A stretch of DNA of 64,000 nucleotides from an uncultured Armatimonadota bacterium (lineage in GTDB: Bacteria; Armatimonadota; Armatimonadia; Armatimonadales; Armatimonadaceae). The stretch's first letter is position 1. Each line of letters opens with the position of its first letter. The stretch covers positions 62,001 through 126,000 of the forward strand of contig CAIVZM010000019.1 of the NCBI GenBank assembly GCA_903910385.1. The letters run 5' to 3'. The notes under the pieces are model-generated. The model was not told the DNA's origin. It searched no databases and saw only the letters and a list, made by a program, of their open reading frames with translations. Shown piece after piece: positions 16,670 to 25,960 of the stretch. Position numbers and translations under genes: made by a program.

Positions 16670-17695
16670 TTATTCGTCTCCGACGTCCGCGCTTCCCAGA
16701 GTAAGGGCTTCTTTAGCGGCATCGCCATTGCGAATTTCGTTGTCGATAGCGTCCATAATATTCGGGTTGGCATCCAGATACTTACGGACATTCTCTCGGC
16801 CCTGACCCAGTCGTTCTCCCTTGTAGGAATAGAACGCGCCCGCCTTGGCGATAACGCCCAGTTCGGCGCCGATATCGATCAGCGAACCGGAACGGGAAAC
16901 GCCCGATCCAAAGAGGATATCGAACTCCGCCTGCTTGAAAGGCGGCGCGACCTTGTTCTTAACGACCTTCACACGGACACGGATACCGACATTGTCATTA
17001 CCGACCTTCAGGGTCTCAATGCGGCGGGTATCCAGACGCACGGAAGCGTAATACTTCAGGGCGCGTCCACCGGGCTGAGTTTCGGGGTTACCGAACATGA
17101 CGCCGATTTTCTCGCGCAACTGGTTGATAAAGACCGCCGCCGTGCCGGTCTTGTTCAGGCTTCCAGTGATCTTGCGGAGCGCCTGACTCATGAGACGGGC
17201 TTGCAGACCGACATGCGAATCGCCCATTTCCCCTTCGATTTCCGCTTTGGGAACCAGAGCGGCGACCGAGTCTAGCACCACGCAGGAAACCGCGTTGGAG
17301 CGCACCAGCGCATCGACGACTTCCAGCGCTTCTTCACCGGTAGATGGTTGAGAAATCAAAAGGTTGTCAATATCTACGCCAAGATTCTTGAAATAGACGG
17401 GGTCAACGGCATGTTCGACATCCACGTAAGCGGCGATTCCGCCATCCTTTTGCGCCTGAGCGGCGATCTGCGCGGCAATCGTCGTTTTCCCCGAGGATTC
17501 CGCCCCGTAAATCTCCGTGACGCGTCCTTTCGGAATACCGCCAATGCCAAGCGCAATATCCAGCGCCAGCGAACCGGTGGAAATGGATTCCACTGCAGCG
17601 TTCTTGGACGATTCGCCAAGGCGCATAATCGAACCCTTGCCGAACTGTTTCTCGATTTGAGAAAGCGCCATATCTAAGGCGCGGTCTTTATCCAC
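16670..17695 (-). CDS. recA: Recombinase RecA
   Basis: 341 residues, normal length. Walker A GAESSGKT at 64-71, the [21 protein letters not shown] region with Walker B, and the MAW-region [27 protein letters not shown] are typical of RecA, which drives homologous recombination and co-protease activation. The usual DAEHALDP appears as DVEHAVDP. The start is GTG, with AAGGAG 6-7 nt upstream. No convincing LexA box is seen in the 32-nt gap to thpR; recA is probably transcribed from promoters within or before cinA-thpR. Confidence 0.97.
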   Translation of the reverse strand: MDKDRALDMALSQIEKQFGKGSIMRLGESSKNAAVESISTGSLALDIALGIGGIPKGRVTEIYGAESSGKTTIAAQIAAQAQKDGGIAAYVDVEHAVDPVYFKNLGVDIDNLLISQPSTGEEALEVVDALVRSNAVSCVVLDSVAALVPKAEIEGEMGDSHVGLQARLMSQALRKITGSLNKTGTAAVFINQLREKIGVMFGNPETQPGGRALKYYASVRLDTRRIETLKVGNDNVGIRVRVKVVKNKVAPPFKQAEFDILFGSGVSRSGSLIDIGAELGVIAKAGAFYSYKGERLGQGRENVRKYLDANPNIMDAIDNEIRNGDAAKEALTLGSADVGDE

Positions 17696-17727
17696 GTTTT
17701 GCTCCTTGCATTTGGTTGACGGCGCTA

Positions 17728-18330
17728 TTACGCCGCGTCAACGCTCACATGATTGCTCAATTCCACACTGTTTTCGGTAAAATGCCAGAATCCGCGTTTG
17801 CGGTAACTCGCCCCCTCTGCGCTCAGGACGCTCTCTATAAGCGTCAGACCTTCCGCATTTTGGTCGCCGCAGTCCGTTTCCGCTTCCTGCGTAAGAACCG
17901 CTTTGAGGGCGTCGATGTTCTTACTTCCCTTGACTCGTCCGAGGGTAATATGAGGAATCAGACCACCGTCTCGCGCCGCGCCCATAGGAACAAACCAGGG
18001 TTCGCACCGTCGCACCAGCGTCCGCCATTCTTCCGCACCCTCGGAGACTCCTACCCATAAGGTTTTGGGAATCGGCGCCTTCCGGGGAAAGAAACTCCCG
18101 CCGCCTGCCCGAACCCGGAAAGGTTTCGTCTCCAGACAAATAGTCTGACAGGCGCTGTCGATATCCGGCAACAATGCTTCGGACAACTCCCCCAGAAACA
18201 TCACTGTCAGATGAAAATTCTCTGGCGCTACCCAGCGCACGTCCGCATTTGCCGTCGCCAGACGTTCCTGTAACGCCCCGGCGTTCGCACGAATCCGCTC
18301 CGAAAGCTCGATTGCGAGAAAAAGTCTCAC
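17728..18330 (-). CDS. thpR: RNA 2',3'-cyclic phosphodiesterase ThpR (LigT family)
   Basis: About 200 residues with the two HxTx active motifs of the 2H phosphoesterase fold: HLTV in [10 protein letters not shown] and HITL in [10 protein letters not shown]. It opens 2',3'-cyclic phosphates on RNA. An upstream in-frame ATG at 18372 is possible, but GTG 18330 starts the conserved VRLFLAIEL and lies exactly 6 nt after TATAAT. The gene order cinA-thpR-recA is a known conserved cluster (for example in Deinococcus). Confidence 0.88.
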   Translation of the reverse strand: MRLFLAIELSERIRANAGALQERLATANADVRWVAPENFHLTVMFLGELSEALLPDIDSACQTICLETKPFRVRAGGGSFFPRKAPIPKTLWVGVSEGAEEWRTLVRRCEPWFVPMGAARDGGLIPHITLGRVKGSKNIDALKAVLTQEAETDCGDQNAEGLTLIESVLSAEGASYRKRGFWHFTENSVELSNHVSVDAA

Positions 18331-18336
18331 GGCGTC

Positions 18337-18342
18337 ATTATA
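18337..18342 (-). promoter_or_regulatory. -10 box placed for a leaderless thpR(-recA) mRNA
   Basis: TATAAT on the minus strand, 6 nt (GACGCC), then GTG at 18330. No Shine-Dalgarno sequence is present. It gives thpR-recA a promoter separate from cinA. Confidence 0.6.
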
Positions 18343-18423
18343 CCTTTCGTCCCTGCGTCGCCCGTTGGACATCAGGTATTTTTGCTCGGAGTCTCCCGCT
18401 CGTTCCGGCCCGGATTGCGCTTT

Positions 18424-19677
18424 TTATCCTTCCGCTTTCGCCGAAAGAAGGGCAGTCCTCAGCATTGCCAGCGCTGTCTGCGTAGAACGATAGCGGACAT
18501 CATAGCGACTGCCCGTGTACAGGTTCTTACTGGATTTGACCCCGTTTTTGTCAGCGATAGCGATATAGACAAGACCGACCGGCTTTTCCGCCGTCCCGCC
18601 ATCCGGTCCGGCGATACCGGTGATCCCGATGCCGTAATCCGTTCCCGCCAGTTCGCGGACACGACTCGCCATCGCTTTGGCGACTTCCGGCGAGACCGCT
18701 CCCACAGACGCGATCAGAGCATGCGGAATCTGTAGGAGTTGTTGCTTCGCCTCATTGGAGTAAGTGACCAGACCGGAGGAGAAAACGGCGGAGGAACCCG
18801 AAATATTGATAATACGCGCCGAGAGCATACCGCCGGTGCATGATTCTGCGGTGGCGATTGTCTTTCGGGCGTCCTTGAGCATCTGGACGACAGCCGCTTC
18901 CAGAGTGGTTTCATCTTCGCCATAAATCGAATCGCCGAGACGTTCGTAAATCTGGGCGGCGCGAGTGGCGATCAGCGCATCGGCTTCCGCTTCCGTCGGA
19001 GCTTTGGCGGTGACGCGCAAATGCGCTTCGGCGAGTTTGGCGTAAGGCGCAACCGTTGGGTTCGCGTCGTGCATCAAGTCCTTGACCTTCTCTTCAACCA
19101 GAGATTCGCCTACCCCGATAATCCGCAGGTTCTTTGAGCGAATTACCATGCGTTGTCCCGCCGTCCGCTCTCGCAGATAGGGGAACACTTCCGCTTCAAA
19201 GAGAGGGACGAACTCATTTGGGGGACCGGGAAGAGCGATGAGGGTCTTGCCCCCCTTCTCCAACAGGATTCCCGGCGCGGTGCCGTTGGCATTGGGAAGC
19301 GGTCTTGCGCCTTCCGGCACATCCGCCTGTCGCAGGATGGTGGGTGTCATCGTGTACCCGCGTTTATCGAACCATTCGGTCAAATGCGTAGCGATAGCCT
19401 CGTCTCGTTTGAGAGGAGCATCCATGACAGCGGAGATGATGTCACGGGTGAGATCATCCATCGTCGGGCCGAGACCGCCGATCAGAAAAACGACATCCGC
19501 CCGCGAAACCGCCTGCTGGACCGCTTCTACAGCCCGGTCGAAATTATCTCCGACCGTCGCACGTCGGTACATATCGATGCCCAAACCGCTGAGCTGCTGC
19601 GATAGATAGGCGGCGTCCGTATCGACGATCTGTCCTAAAAGCAATTCCGTCCCGATTGAAATGACTTCCGCCACCAT
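18424..19677 (-). CDS. cinA: CinA: competence/damage-inducible protein, NMN amidase
   Basis: 417 residues in two domains. The N-terminal MoCF-like half has ISIGTELLLGQIVDTDAAYL and GGLGPTMDDLTRD; this half hydrolyses ADP-ribose-type pyrophosphates in relatives. The C-terminal PncC half has TAESCTGGMLSARI and ITGIAGPDGGT; this half deamidates nicotinamide mononucleotide. A TTG at 19704 is in frame, but ATG 19677 has GGGGGCG about 10 nt upstream and begins right at the conserved region. Confidence 0.92.
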   Translation of the reverse strand: MVAEVISIGTELLLGQIVDTDAAYLSQQLSGLGIDMYRRATVGDNFDRAVEAVQQAVSRADVVFLIGGLGPTMDDLTRDIISAVMDAPLKRDEAIATHLTEWFDKRGYTMTPTILRQADVPEGARPLPNANGTAPGILLEKGGKTLIALPGPPNEFVPLFEAEVFPYLRERTAGQRMVIRSKNLRIIGVGESLVEEKVKDLMHDANPTVAPYAKLAEAHLRVTAKAPTEAEADALIATRAAQIYERLGDSIYGEDETTLEAAVVQMLKDARKTIATAESCTGGMLSARIINISGSSAVFSSGLVTYSNEAKQQLLQIPHALIASVGAVSPEVAKAMASRVRELAGTDYGIGITGIAGPDGGTAEKPVGLVYIAIADKNGVKSSKNLYTGSRYDVRYRSTQTALAMLRTALLSAKAEG

Positions 19678-19718
19678 AAGCGTTTCGCCCCCGTTTTCCG
19701 GCAAATGACTGTTTGTTG

Positions 19719-19748
19719 ATTATACCCTTTGTGAAGACAAAGAATCAA
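19719..19748 (-). promoter_or_regulatory. Sigma-70-type promoter of cinA
   Basis: On the minus strand TTGATT (19743-19748), an 18-nt spacer and TATAAT (19719-19724). The leader to the cinA ATG is about 35 nt with a ribosome site. It is the best two-box promoter in the window. Confidence 0.7.
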
Positions 19749-19838
19749 GTCACAGAGTCGTCATCGACCCAAGGGGGCGAAAGGGGAGAATATTCGCGTG
19801 AGGTTACCGTAATGATGTCCGTGTCGCAGGTATACGGA

Positions 19839-20270
19839 TCAAAATTTGTTGGATGTACAGTCGGGGCAAAAATGTTTGGAGGTCGTACCAGCGGATAATG
19901 TACCGGAATCTGATTTCTTACCAGATGCTTTATGCGTATGGCAACTGTTCGTAGAATTTCTGGTGGAGTACGTGTAAAGCTGGTAAGTCAGGAAAGAAAA
20001 GGCGAGCGCCAGGAACGCAATAGTCCACGCAAATTGTTGCGCTGATGTTGCTTGGTAACGCCTGAAAAAGAAGGGGAACGCCCCGCTCATGGGATTGCGC
20101 GTCGTAGCCATTTCCTCCTGTAATCGGGCGCGAACGCGGCTTTCCATCTCAGATGGTAAAGCAGGATAGGGCAACGCCGCAAGACGAGCCTCCAGCGATT
20201 GAGGATCGGGTGTTCCTGTCTTGGAAGCGGGCGTCGTCGATTTTTTTTGGTCTGACGTGGCTTCTTTCAC
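19839..20270 (-). CDS. Putative anti-sigma factor, single TM with Cys/His-rich tail
   Basis: 143 residues. A polar N-terminal half includes a helical SEMESRVRARLQEEM. One membrane helix spans about 80-101 (FAWTIAFLALAF...), and a short outer tail carries C110-H111-x-H113 and H133-x-C135-x-x-C138. It overlaps the sigma gene by 4 bases, the usual arrangement for a membrane anti-sigma factor. No ZAS (HxxxCxxC) motif is seen in the cytoplasmic part, so the class is unclear. The outer Cys/His pairs could bind metal or sense thiol state; that is inference. Confidence 0.6.
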   Translation of the reverse strand: MKEATSDQKKSTTPASKTGTPDPQSLEARLAALPYPALPSEMESRVRARLQEEMATTRNPMSGAFPFFFRRYQATSAQQFAWTIAFLALAFSFLTYQLYTYSTRNSTNSCHTHKASGKKSDSGTLSAGTTSKHFCPDCTSNKF

Positions 20271-20953
20271 AAATTATCGTCTCTTTCTAAACGTTCACGC
20301 AAAATCTGCAGGCCGCGACTGACCTGATAACGAATCGTACCCGCAGGGCGCTTCAAAATCTGAGCGATTTCCACTGCCGCGACTCCGCTCAGATACCGTA
20401 AAATCACCGGCGTTCGATAGGGTTCCGGCAATGCCTGAACGGCGCGAGTCAGGCGTCGCTCTTCCTCATTACGCTGATAAAGAACCGCTGGGTCCGGCTG
20501 ATTCATATCGCGCAGTGACGCTTCTGAGGAACCGAACGGCGTTTCGGTGCGTTCTCTCCGGGTGCGTCGTTTTCTCTGTGCGTGCGCCTCATTGACGGTG
20601 ATACGGTACAGGTAGGTGGTGAACGCCGCTTCTCCCCGGAAACGTGGCAATCCCCGGAAAGCGCCCAGAAAAACATTGCCGACCGCTTCCTCGATCGCAT
20701 CGGAATCCCCGTCCAGCAAATGATAGAGAGAAGCATACACTTCATCTTTGCATAAGAGGAATAAATGGTCAAACGCCTCCGCATCCCCGTCCCGGGCACG
20801 ACATAGCAAATTATCCTCCGACACATCTCGTCCCTTCCGAAATGGCGTATCGCGGATTGCGCCGTCCACGGGAGGCGAAAAAGGTGGTAGGGCGGGCCTT
20901 GTTATCATGGTCGGCATTACCGGCTTCGTCGCCTGCACGCGACGCTCCTTCAT
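20267..20953 (-). CDS. ECF-type RNA polymerase sigma factor
   Basis: Region 2 runs from NLLCRARDGDAEAFDHLF to FRGEAAFTTYLYRITVNEAHAQRKRR. Region 4 is LPEPYRTPVILRYLSGVAAVEIAQILKRPAGTIRYQVSRGLQILRE in outline, with the helix-turn-helix at its end. A Pro-rich N-terminal extension precedes region 2. Two starts are possible: ATG 20953, or GTG 20941, which has AAGGAG 6 nt upstream and is the better supported. It is coupled to the membrane protein gene that follows. Confidence 0.9.
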   Translation of the reverse strand: MKERRVQATKPVMPTMITRPALPPFSPPVDGAIRDTPFRKGRDVSEDNLLCRARDGDAEAFDHLFLLCKDEVYASLYHLLDGDSDAIEEAVGNVFLGAFRGLPRFRGEAAFTTYLYRITVNEAHAQRKRRTRRERTETPFGSSEASLRDMNQPDPAVLYQRNEEERRLTRAVQALPEPYRTPVILRYLSGVAAVEIAQILKRPAGTIRYQVSRGLQILRERLERDDNL

Positions 20954-21181
20954 ATCCCATTAGAGAACAAGAACGTTCCTGATGTTGGCTTTTCTTTGTT
21001 CCAACGTTTTCTCCCATTGTTACCTCTTATTAGCGAATCTTAAAAAACACGGGGAAGAGCCCGGAGATTCCCTATGAGATTCCTTATCAGGAGGCGTCAT
21101 GCGTATTTACGCATCGAGGAAATCGCTTCCATCGGCGGACTGCGATGGCTGCCGATGGAAAGCGAAAGCGCAACGTTTCCG

Positions 21182-21937
21182 CTACAAATCTCTGCCGTTG
21201 ATGGAAAGCCGGAAACGACAACCGAGTTTCTCAGCGGAACGTCGGCACAGACTCATGCGACTGGCAAAAATTTCGAAGTACTCCATGATCGAAGCGACTT
21301 CGGAATCGATTTCGAGTTCGAGACGAATCGTTTTGGCGTCCGGCTCGACGCGCAGGAACGAACGTCGCACCGCCGCATTGACGCGGTCGTGAATATCATA
21401 CTCGGCGGAATCTTCCGCCTGAACGCGCGTATAATGGACATCGGACTTGTCCGCGATAATGACCGCCGCAGCAATCGGGGTGATAGGAACGCCGTAAGGT
21501 TCTTCATGGTTGCCAATGGCGGCGACCACATCGGCGATTTCGGTCGGTTCCATGCCCCGGTCCGTTAAAATCTGAAAAGAGATGATACCCCCGGCTTCCA
21601 CATGTCCCTGACGGTTGATCATGCAACCGATGTCATGCAGGTAACCGGCGATAGCGGCGAGTTCCGCCGTTCGCGTTTCAAACCCCAGAGAATTCAGGAT
21701 CGAGCGCGCGATGGTGGAGACGATACCCGCATGACGATGTCCATGCTCCGTATACCCGATCGCTGCCATTTGCTGGTTCGCCTTGGCGATATAGACGCGG
21801 ACACGAGGGTCTTTGCGAACGTCTCGTAAACTCAACAGGCCCGCTTCTGAAGCGGGGATAGGAGCGGACGGCAGTACTGTAGGCTCCGCATCCGTTCCGC
21901 GTATTGTCAGTCCCACCGGGACTTTTTCTGTAAACAT
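21182..21937 (-). CDS. HD-domain phosphohydrolase
   Basis: 251 residues. HGHRHAGIVSTIAR, AGYLHDIG (the His-Asp pair), GHVEAGG and AIGNHEEPYG provide metal ligands of the HD superfamily. The C-terminal third, after VIIADKSDVH, is a smaller mixed domain. I recognise the HDIG-type metal-dependent phosphohydrolase fold but not the substrate; nucleotide or nucleic-acid turnover is typical. A weak box TAGCTA lies 5 nt from the ATG. The 228 nt between its stop and the sigma gene hold no gene I trust. Confidence 0.8.
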   Translation of the reverse strand: MFTEKVPVGLTIRGTDAEPTVLPSAPIPASEAGLLSLRDVRKDPRVRVYIAKANQQMAAIGYTEHGHRHAGIVSTIARSILNSLGFETRTAELAAIAGYLHDIGCMINRQGHVEAGGIISFQILTDRGMEPTEIADVVAAIGNHEEPYGVPITPIAAAVIIADKSDVHYTRVQAEDSAEYDIHDRVNAAVRRSFLRVEPDAKTIRLELEIDSEVASIMEYFEIFASRMSLCRRSAEKLGCRFRLSINGRDL

Positions 21938-22015
21938 ATATTTAGCTACTCAACTGGCGTCCGTCAACCGGAAGCGGCAAAACGACCTCCGTCTCACCTG
22001 ATCCGTCTTCGGGCG

Positions 22016-22834
22016 TTATTTATCATCGGTGAACCCGGAACGGCGGAAGATGTCTTCGAGGCGCTTGCGCTCCTGACGGTCTTTCCACCAGCGGAACGGA
22101 TTCCAACCCGTTCGTGACGGTGTATTTTCCTGTCCTATGTTGCGGAAACGTGCAGCCGAATCCGTGCGAAGGGAATACCCATCGCCACGTCGGGAAGTTC
22201 CACGTGTGCGCGAAGACCGAGAGGAGAAGTAACGTCCCTTGGTGACATACCAGTAGGCGGCGGCGCAGGAAAGCAGGGCGAAGAGGCCCAGCAACGGGTT
22301 CCCGTACGACGCTCCTCCGTAGAACCATACCAGAACCGCGCCCAGAACGCCGATTGCGGGAGCGGGTAACGGAACAAAAAACAGGTTGATAGTCTCACCA
22401 CGGTTTATCAACGCCCAGGCGACCGCCAGTGACCCAGAAATCATCCATAGACCCGAAGCGACGCCATTTCCGACCAGAAAGCTGCCGAGCCACATCCCCA
22501 GCGCTGTAATGGATGCCATCGCCGCCAGAAACAGACCGTAATCCCGTCCGCCCCATGTCCGCTCCAGACTACTGGAAAAGAGGTAGAACCAACCAATGGC
22601 AAAGAGAGCGCTGATGGGTTGCTGTGCGGCGTCTCCGACCGGCCAGGTAAACACTGTCCAGAAACGCGGCAACCAGTCCTGTGTCGAGAAAATAATATTC
22701 TGTAGGATCGGGATGCCGGGTAATGCCAGCGTTATAAAGAAAAGGACGACATAGACAATCAGCACGGATACCGTAATCGGCGTTCCGTTGCGATACAGAA
22801 ATCGGTTTATTTGCTGTCTCTGGTCGTTAAACAT
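22016..22834 (-). CDS. Rhomboid-like membrane protein, probably not a protease
   Basis: About 272 residues with six hydrophobic segments. FWTVFTWPVGDA, ISALFAIGWFYLFSSSLERTWGGRDY and the GxxL helices follow the rhomboid/derlin layout, and an Arg/Ser-rich cytoplasmic tail closes it. The catalytic GxSG is not present (nearest is ISGSLAVAW), and I see no matching His in the last helix, so an inactive family member acting in membrane protein handling is likelier. GGAG lies 7 nt before ATG 22834, better than the ATG at 22858. Confidence 0.65.
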   Translation of the reverse strand: MFNDQRQQINRFLYRNGTPITVSVLIVYVVLFFITLALPGIPILQNIIFSTQDWLPRFWTVFTWPVGDAAQQPISALFAIGWFYLFSSSLERTWGGRDYGLFLAAMASITALGMWLGSFLVGNGVASGLWMISGSLAVAWALINRGETINLFFVPLPAPAIGVLGAVLVWFYGGASYGNPLLGLFALLSCAAAYWYVTKGRYFSSRSSRTRGTSRRGDGYSLRTDSAARFRNIGQENTPSRTGWNPFRWWKDRQERKRLEDIFRRSGFTDDK

Positions 22835-22975
22835 CTGCATACTCCATTGGCGCCGCATCGCTCCTGCGGGGCTGCTGTGAGGCGTTTGCCCTGAGCGTTC
22901 TTCTGAAGAAAACGCTACCTATGATATTGTATTATACGCCGTTAGCGCACCGGTTCGTTGCGGCGTCCTTGCGCT

Positions 22976-24235
22976 ATGAATTCGCCGCTTCGAGTTATCT
23001 CTTCTCCTGAATCCGTTACCGCCTTCGACCCTCGGCGTTCGCGTACCTGGGCGGACGTGAAACTGTCTGCGATATCGCATAATATCCGGGCGCTAAAGCG
23101 ACAGGTTCGAGAAAATTCGCCCCTTGGTGAATTGATTGCTGTGGTCAAGGCGAACGCTTACGGGCATGGCGCATCAGCGATTGCGCGGGCTTGTATCGTG
23201 TCCGGGTTATCTCGGTTTGCGGTTGCGACAGTCACGGAAGCGCTGGAATTACGTCAGGCGGGAATCAGCGGTGAGATCTTTCTGATGTCGGCATTCCTAC
23301 CCGAAGAAGCGGAAACGATTGTCCGTGCGGATATTATCCCCTTCATTTCCTCACTGCGGCAGGCGCAATCTCTGGTGGAAGCGGCGCGTTCCGCTCCTTT
23401 TCCCGCCAGAGCTTTCCTGACAGTAGATACCGGCATGGGCAGGGAAGGCTGTCTGGAGGACGAAGCCTTCTTCCTCTGGAAGTCGTTCTACGGGCATCCG
23501 ACATTGCGGTTCAGCGGCATCGCCACCCATTTTTCCAGCGTCGATGAGCAAGATTGGAAAGAGCCTACCCACGAACAGATCATCGCCTTCAACCGCTTTC
23601 TAATCTCGCTGGGGGAAGAATCGCTTTCCGCTGCGGACGATGGACGCGGCGAAAAGGGAGTCACGCTTTCGCTCTGTAACTCCGCCGCTCTGTTGCGGTC
23701 GTCCGCCCTTCCAGAATTGTTATCCGCTACAGCGGGAGTCCGGCGACTTCTGTTTCGTGCAGGACTGATCTTATATGGGATCGCGCCCTTTCCCGAGATG
23801 CAGGAGGAGGGGACATCGTTGCAGCCGGCGCTTTCGTGGAAGGCGCGGATCATTCTGGTGCGTGAATTACCCGCTGGAGCGACGGTTGGTTATGGGCGCA
23901 CCAGCACCCTCCATCGCGCTTCCTGTATTGCGACCATTGCGGCGGGGTATGCGGACGGGGTTTCGCGCCGTTTGTCTAATATCGGCCATGTCCTGTACCG
24001 GGGGAGTCGCGCCCCGATTGTCGGCAGAGTTTCTATGGATCAATTGCAGGTCGATCTGACGGACATTCTCGCCTCTGATCGGAACCATGATGTCACGGGA
24101 GATGTGGTCACCTTGATCGGCGAAGAGGGTACGGAAAGGCAGACCGCCTATGATCTGGCGAAACAGATTGGTACCACTCCCCATGAGTCCACCTGTTCCC
24201 TTTCCTCAAGAGTCCCGCGACTTTATTCCCTGTGA
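22976..24235 (+). CDS. alr: Alanine racemase
   Basis: About 419 residues. The PLP lysine is in IAVVKANAYGHG, the L-alanine-side Tyr in AAGYADGVSRR, and VGRVSMDQLQVDLTD is the usual C-terminal signature. The enzyme supplies D-alanine for peptidoglycan. An earlier in-frame codon at 22958 is open; ATG 22976 is the first ATG. The N-terminal 25 residues before RTWADVKLSAI are an extension. TTGTATTAT at about 22927 may belong to its promoter. Confidence 0.92.
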   Translation: MNSPLRVISSPESVTAFDPRRSRTWADVKLSAISHNIRALKRQVRENSPLGELIAVVKANAYGHGASAIARACIVSGLSRFAVATVTEALELRQAGISGEIFLMSAFLPEEAETIVRADIIPFISSLRQAQSLVEAARSAPFPARAFLTVDTGMGREGCLEDEAFFLWKSFYGHPTLRFSGIATHFSSVDEQDWKEPTHEQIIAFNRFLISLGEESLSAADDGRGEKGVTLSLCNSAALLRSSALPELLSATAGVRRLLFRAGLILYGIAPFPEMQEEGTSLQPALSWKARIILVRELPAGATVGYGRTSTLHRASCIATIAAGYADGVSRRLSNIGHVLYRGSRAPIVGRVSMDQLQVDLTDILASDRNHDVTGDVVTLIGEEGTERQTAYDLAKQIGTTPHESTCSLSSRVPRLYSL

Positions 24236-24370
24236 CGAGAAAATATAGAAAAAATATAGGAATAAAAATATTCGTTAGACAGAGAGGCAGGTACAGCCGA
24301 AGTCGCGATTATGAGAGACGATGCAGGCGTCAAGTTGCTAGCTGAGACGTAGGGCGGTAGGATTGATCCG

Positions 24371-25960
24371 GTGAAGCGACGCGTATGTATCTGCCTGTTA
24401 CTGACGTTTACCCTGATGGTATGCGGGACTTTGGCTATAGGAAAATCTCCGGACAGCAAGAAAGCTTACTCCGCTCTTGAACCTTACGCGCCACCGGACA
24501 GGATAGAGACGCACCGATTGCGGTTCGTCAATGAAAAGGACGGCGCGATTCAGGTTTCCACAGATAGCGGCGTGACCTGGCGATTGATCGGGCGCGTCAC
24601 TGTTCCGGCAAAGACCTGCGCCGAAGGATTTCAGGCGGTGCAATATGCGAAGCCGGGAACTGTCGTTGCCATTGCCGTGCATGGTCTGCGCATTCGGACT
24701 GGCGGTCCGAATCCCAATGTCCGAAATCCTTTTACTTTAACTATCGAGCCGCAGGAATACTTCGATTCCGCTACGCTGGATGGCAAGGCTCCTAATGTCG
24801 GCTTTGGCGGTCATATCGGCGGTTCTTCCGGCATTTACACGGATATCCATGCGGGAACCTCTATATTCCGTGAGCTTGCTCCTCGTGTCGGCAGTCCGGT
24901 GTTTCTGGAACAGCGAGGGCATCTCGTTCCTTTACCAATCGATTATCTTCCCTCCGGCACGGGCGAAGCGATTGTGATCCCCATTTATGCGCCGCGCAAC
25001 GCTCTCACCGGCCTTCTGCTGGAAAACAAGCGTAACGGAGTGGTGGAAGTGACATACGCGGACGGAGCGACCCGTCAATTATGTCGTGTGATCGCTCCGG
25101 TGCAGGGCGTCGGCCGCTTCGATGGGACAGCATTCACCGGAGTCGGTCGCATCAATACCGCTCATACCGGGGTCGTTACGGTATCCACGGCGCCGGTTAA
25201 TCGCTCCCGACCCGAAGGTGTGGGGGACGAACAACGCGGTGGGTTTCAAATCTGTCCGGCATGGCATATTTCCCGTGCGGATGGCGCGGGTTCTCCGGTC
25301 GTACTGACTATCGGTCCTCCCGGTAAATTGCGTAAGGAACTGGAGGGAGCGCCGCCCCTGTTTCGTGACTTTGTTACGATTGACAATGTGGGCGCTCGCG
25401 TCGAAATTTCGGTAGATGAAGGCCCATTTGAACCGATGCCGATGATACTGGGTTTTCGTCGCGACGCCTTCACTGGTCCTGGTCTGACAACGATTTTTCA
25501 CTCTCAGGGCAACGCTCGTACATCGACGCAGGGAGTGACGGCATTCCAGATCACTTTTCCCGCCGTCGGGTCGGAACGTGCCGTGATAGCGGCGAATGCG
25601 GCGGCGTTAGCTTACCGACAGACGCGACTCGCCGCCGCCCGTGCCGGTAAAATGCCACTCGTCAGCGGAGTTCTCAGTGTTACCGCAAATGCGTCCGGGG
25701 CGAACAATGTTTCCTACGTGCGCTTTTCGGTAGAGGGAGTGACACGCGGGGTGACCAATGTCGCTCCCTTTGTTATTCCCTGGGATACCACCCGTGTCAC
25801 CAATGGAGAATATCTCCTGCAAGCAGATGCGGTAGATGCTGAAGGGGTGACGATACTCAGTACGCGCCGTCGCGTCTTCGTTTTCAATCAGGATGCCAAA
25901 AAGGAGGTGGGTCATGAGTCTGAGGTTATTTCTGCTACGACACGGAGAGACGGAATTTAG
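24371..25960 (+). CDS. Secreted protein with C-terminal Ig-like domain, unknown
   Basis: 529 residues. A signal peptide (MKRRVCICLLLTFTLMVCG) leads into a beta-rich body (VSTDSGVTWRLIG, VVEVTYADGATRQLCR) that I do not recognise. Near the end PFVIPWDTTRVTNGEYLLQA fits a bacterial Ig-like domain that often decorates cell-surface proteins. The start is GTG with AGGA 8 nt upstream; a TAGGAT box 7 nt upstream is an alternative leaderless reading. The 3' end overlaps the histidine phosphatase gene by 47 bases. Confidence 0.7.
   Translation: MKRRVCICLLLTFTLMVCGTLAIGKSPDSKKAYSALEPYAPPDRIETHRLRFVNEKDGAIQVSTDSGVTWRLIGRVTVPAKTCAEGFQAVQYAKPGTVVAIAVHGLRIRTGGPNPNVRNPFTLTIEPQEYFDSATLDGKAPNVGFGGHIGGSSGIYTDIHAGTSIFRELAPRVGSPVFLEQRGHLVPLPIDYLPSGTGEAIVIPIYAPRNALTGLLLENKRNGVVEVTYADGATRQLCRVIAPVQGVGRFDGTAFTGVGRINTAHTGVVTVSTAPVNRSRPEGVGDEQRGGFQICPAWHISRADGAGSPVVLTIGPPGKLRKELEGAPPLFRDFVTIDNVGARVEISVDEGPFEPMPMILGFRRDAFTGPGLTTIFHSQGNARTSTQGVTAFQITFPAVGSERAVIAANAAALAYRQTRLAAARAGKMPLVSGVLSVTANASGANNVSYVRFSVEGVTRGVTNVAPFVIPWDTTRVTNGEYLLQADAVDAEGVTILSTRRRVFVFNQDAKKEVGHESEVISATTRRDGI

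Noticed and set aside
20975-20995. Possible LexA/SOS box upstream of the sigma gene (gaac...gttc elements)
   Set aside because: The half-sites have 0 or 6 nt between them, not the 4 nt of the known Gram-positive box.
21074-21568. + strand frames opposite the HD gene, one with AGGAGG before an ATG at 21099
   Set aside because: The ribosome site is good, but the products are basic, motif-free and antisense to a conserved HD domain; chance is likelier.
24236-24370. TPP-riboswitch-like ctgaga in the gap before the 24371 gene
   Set aside because: Only the short ctgaga matches; the other conserved TPP blocks are missing.
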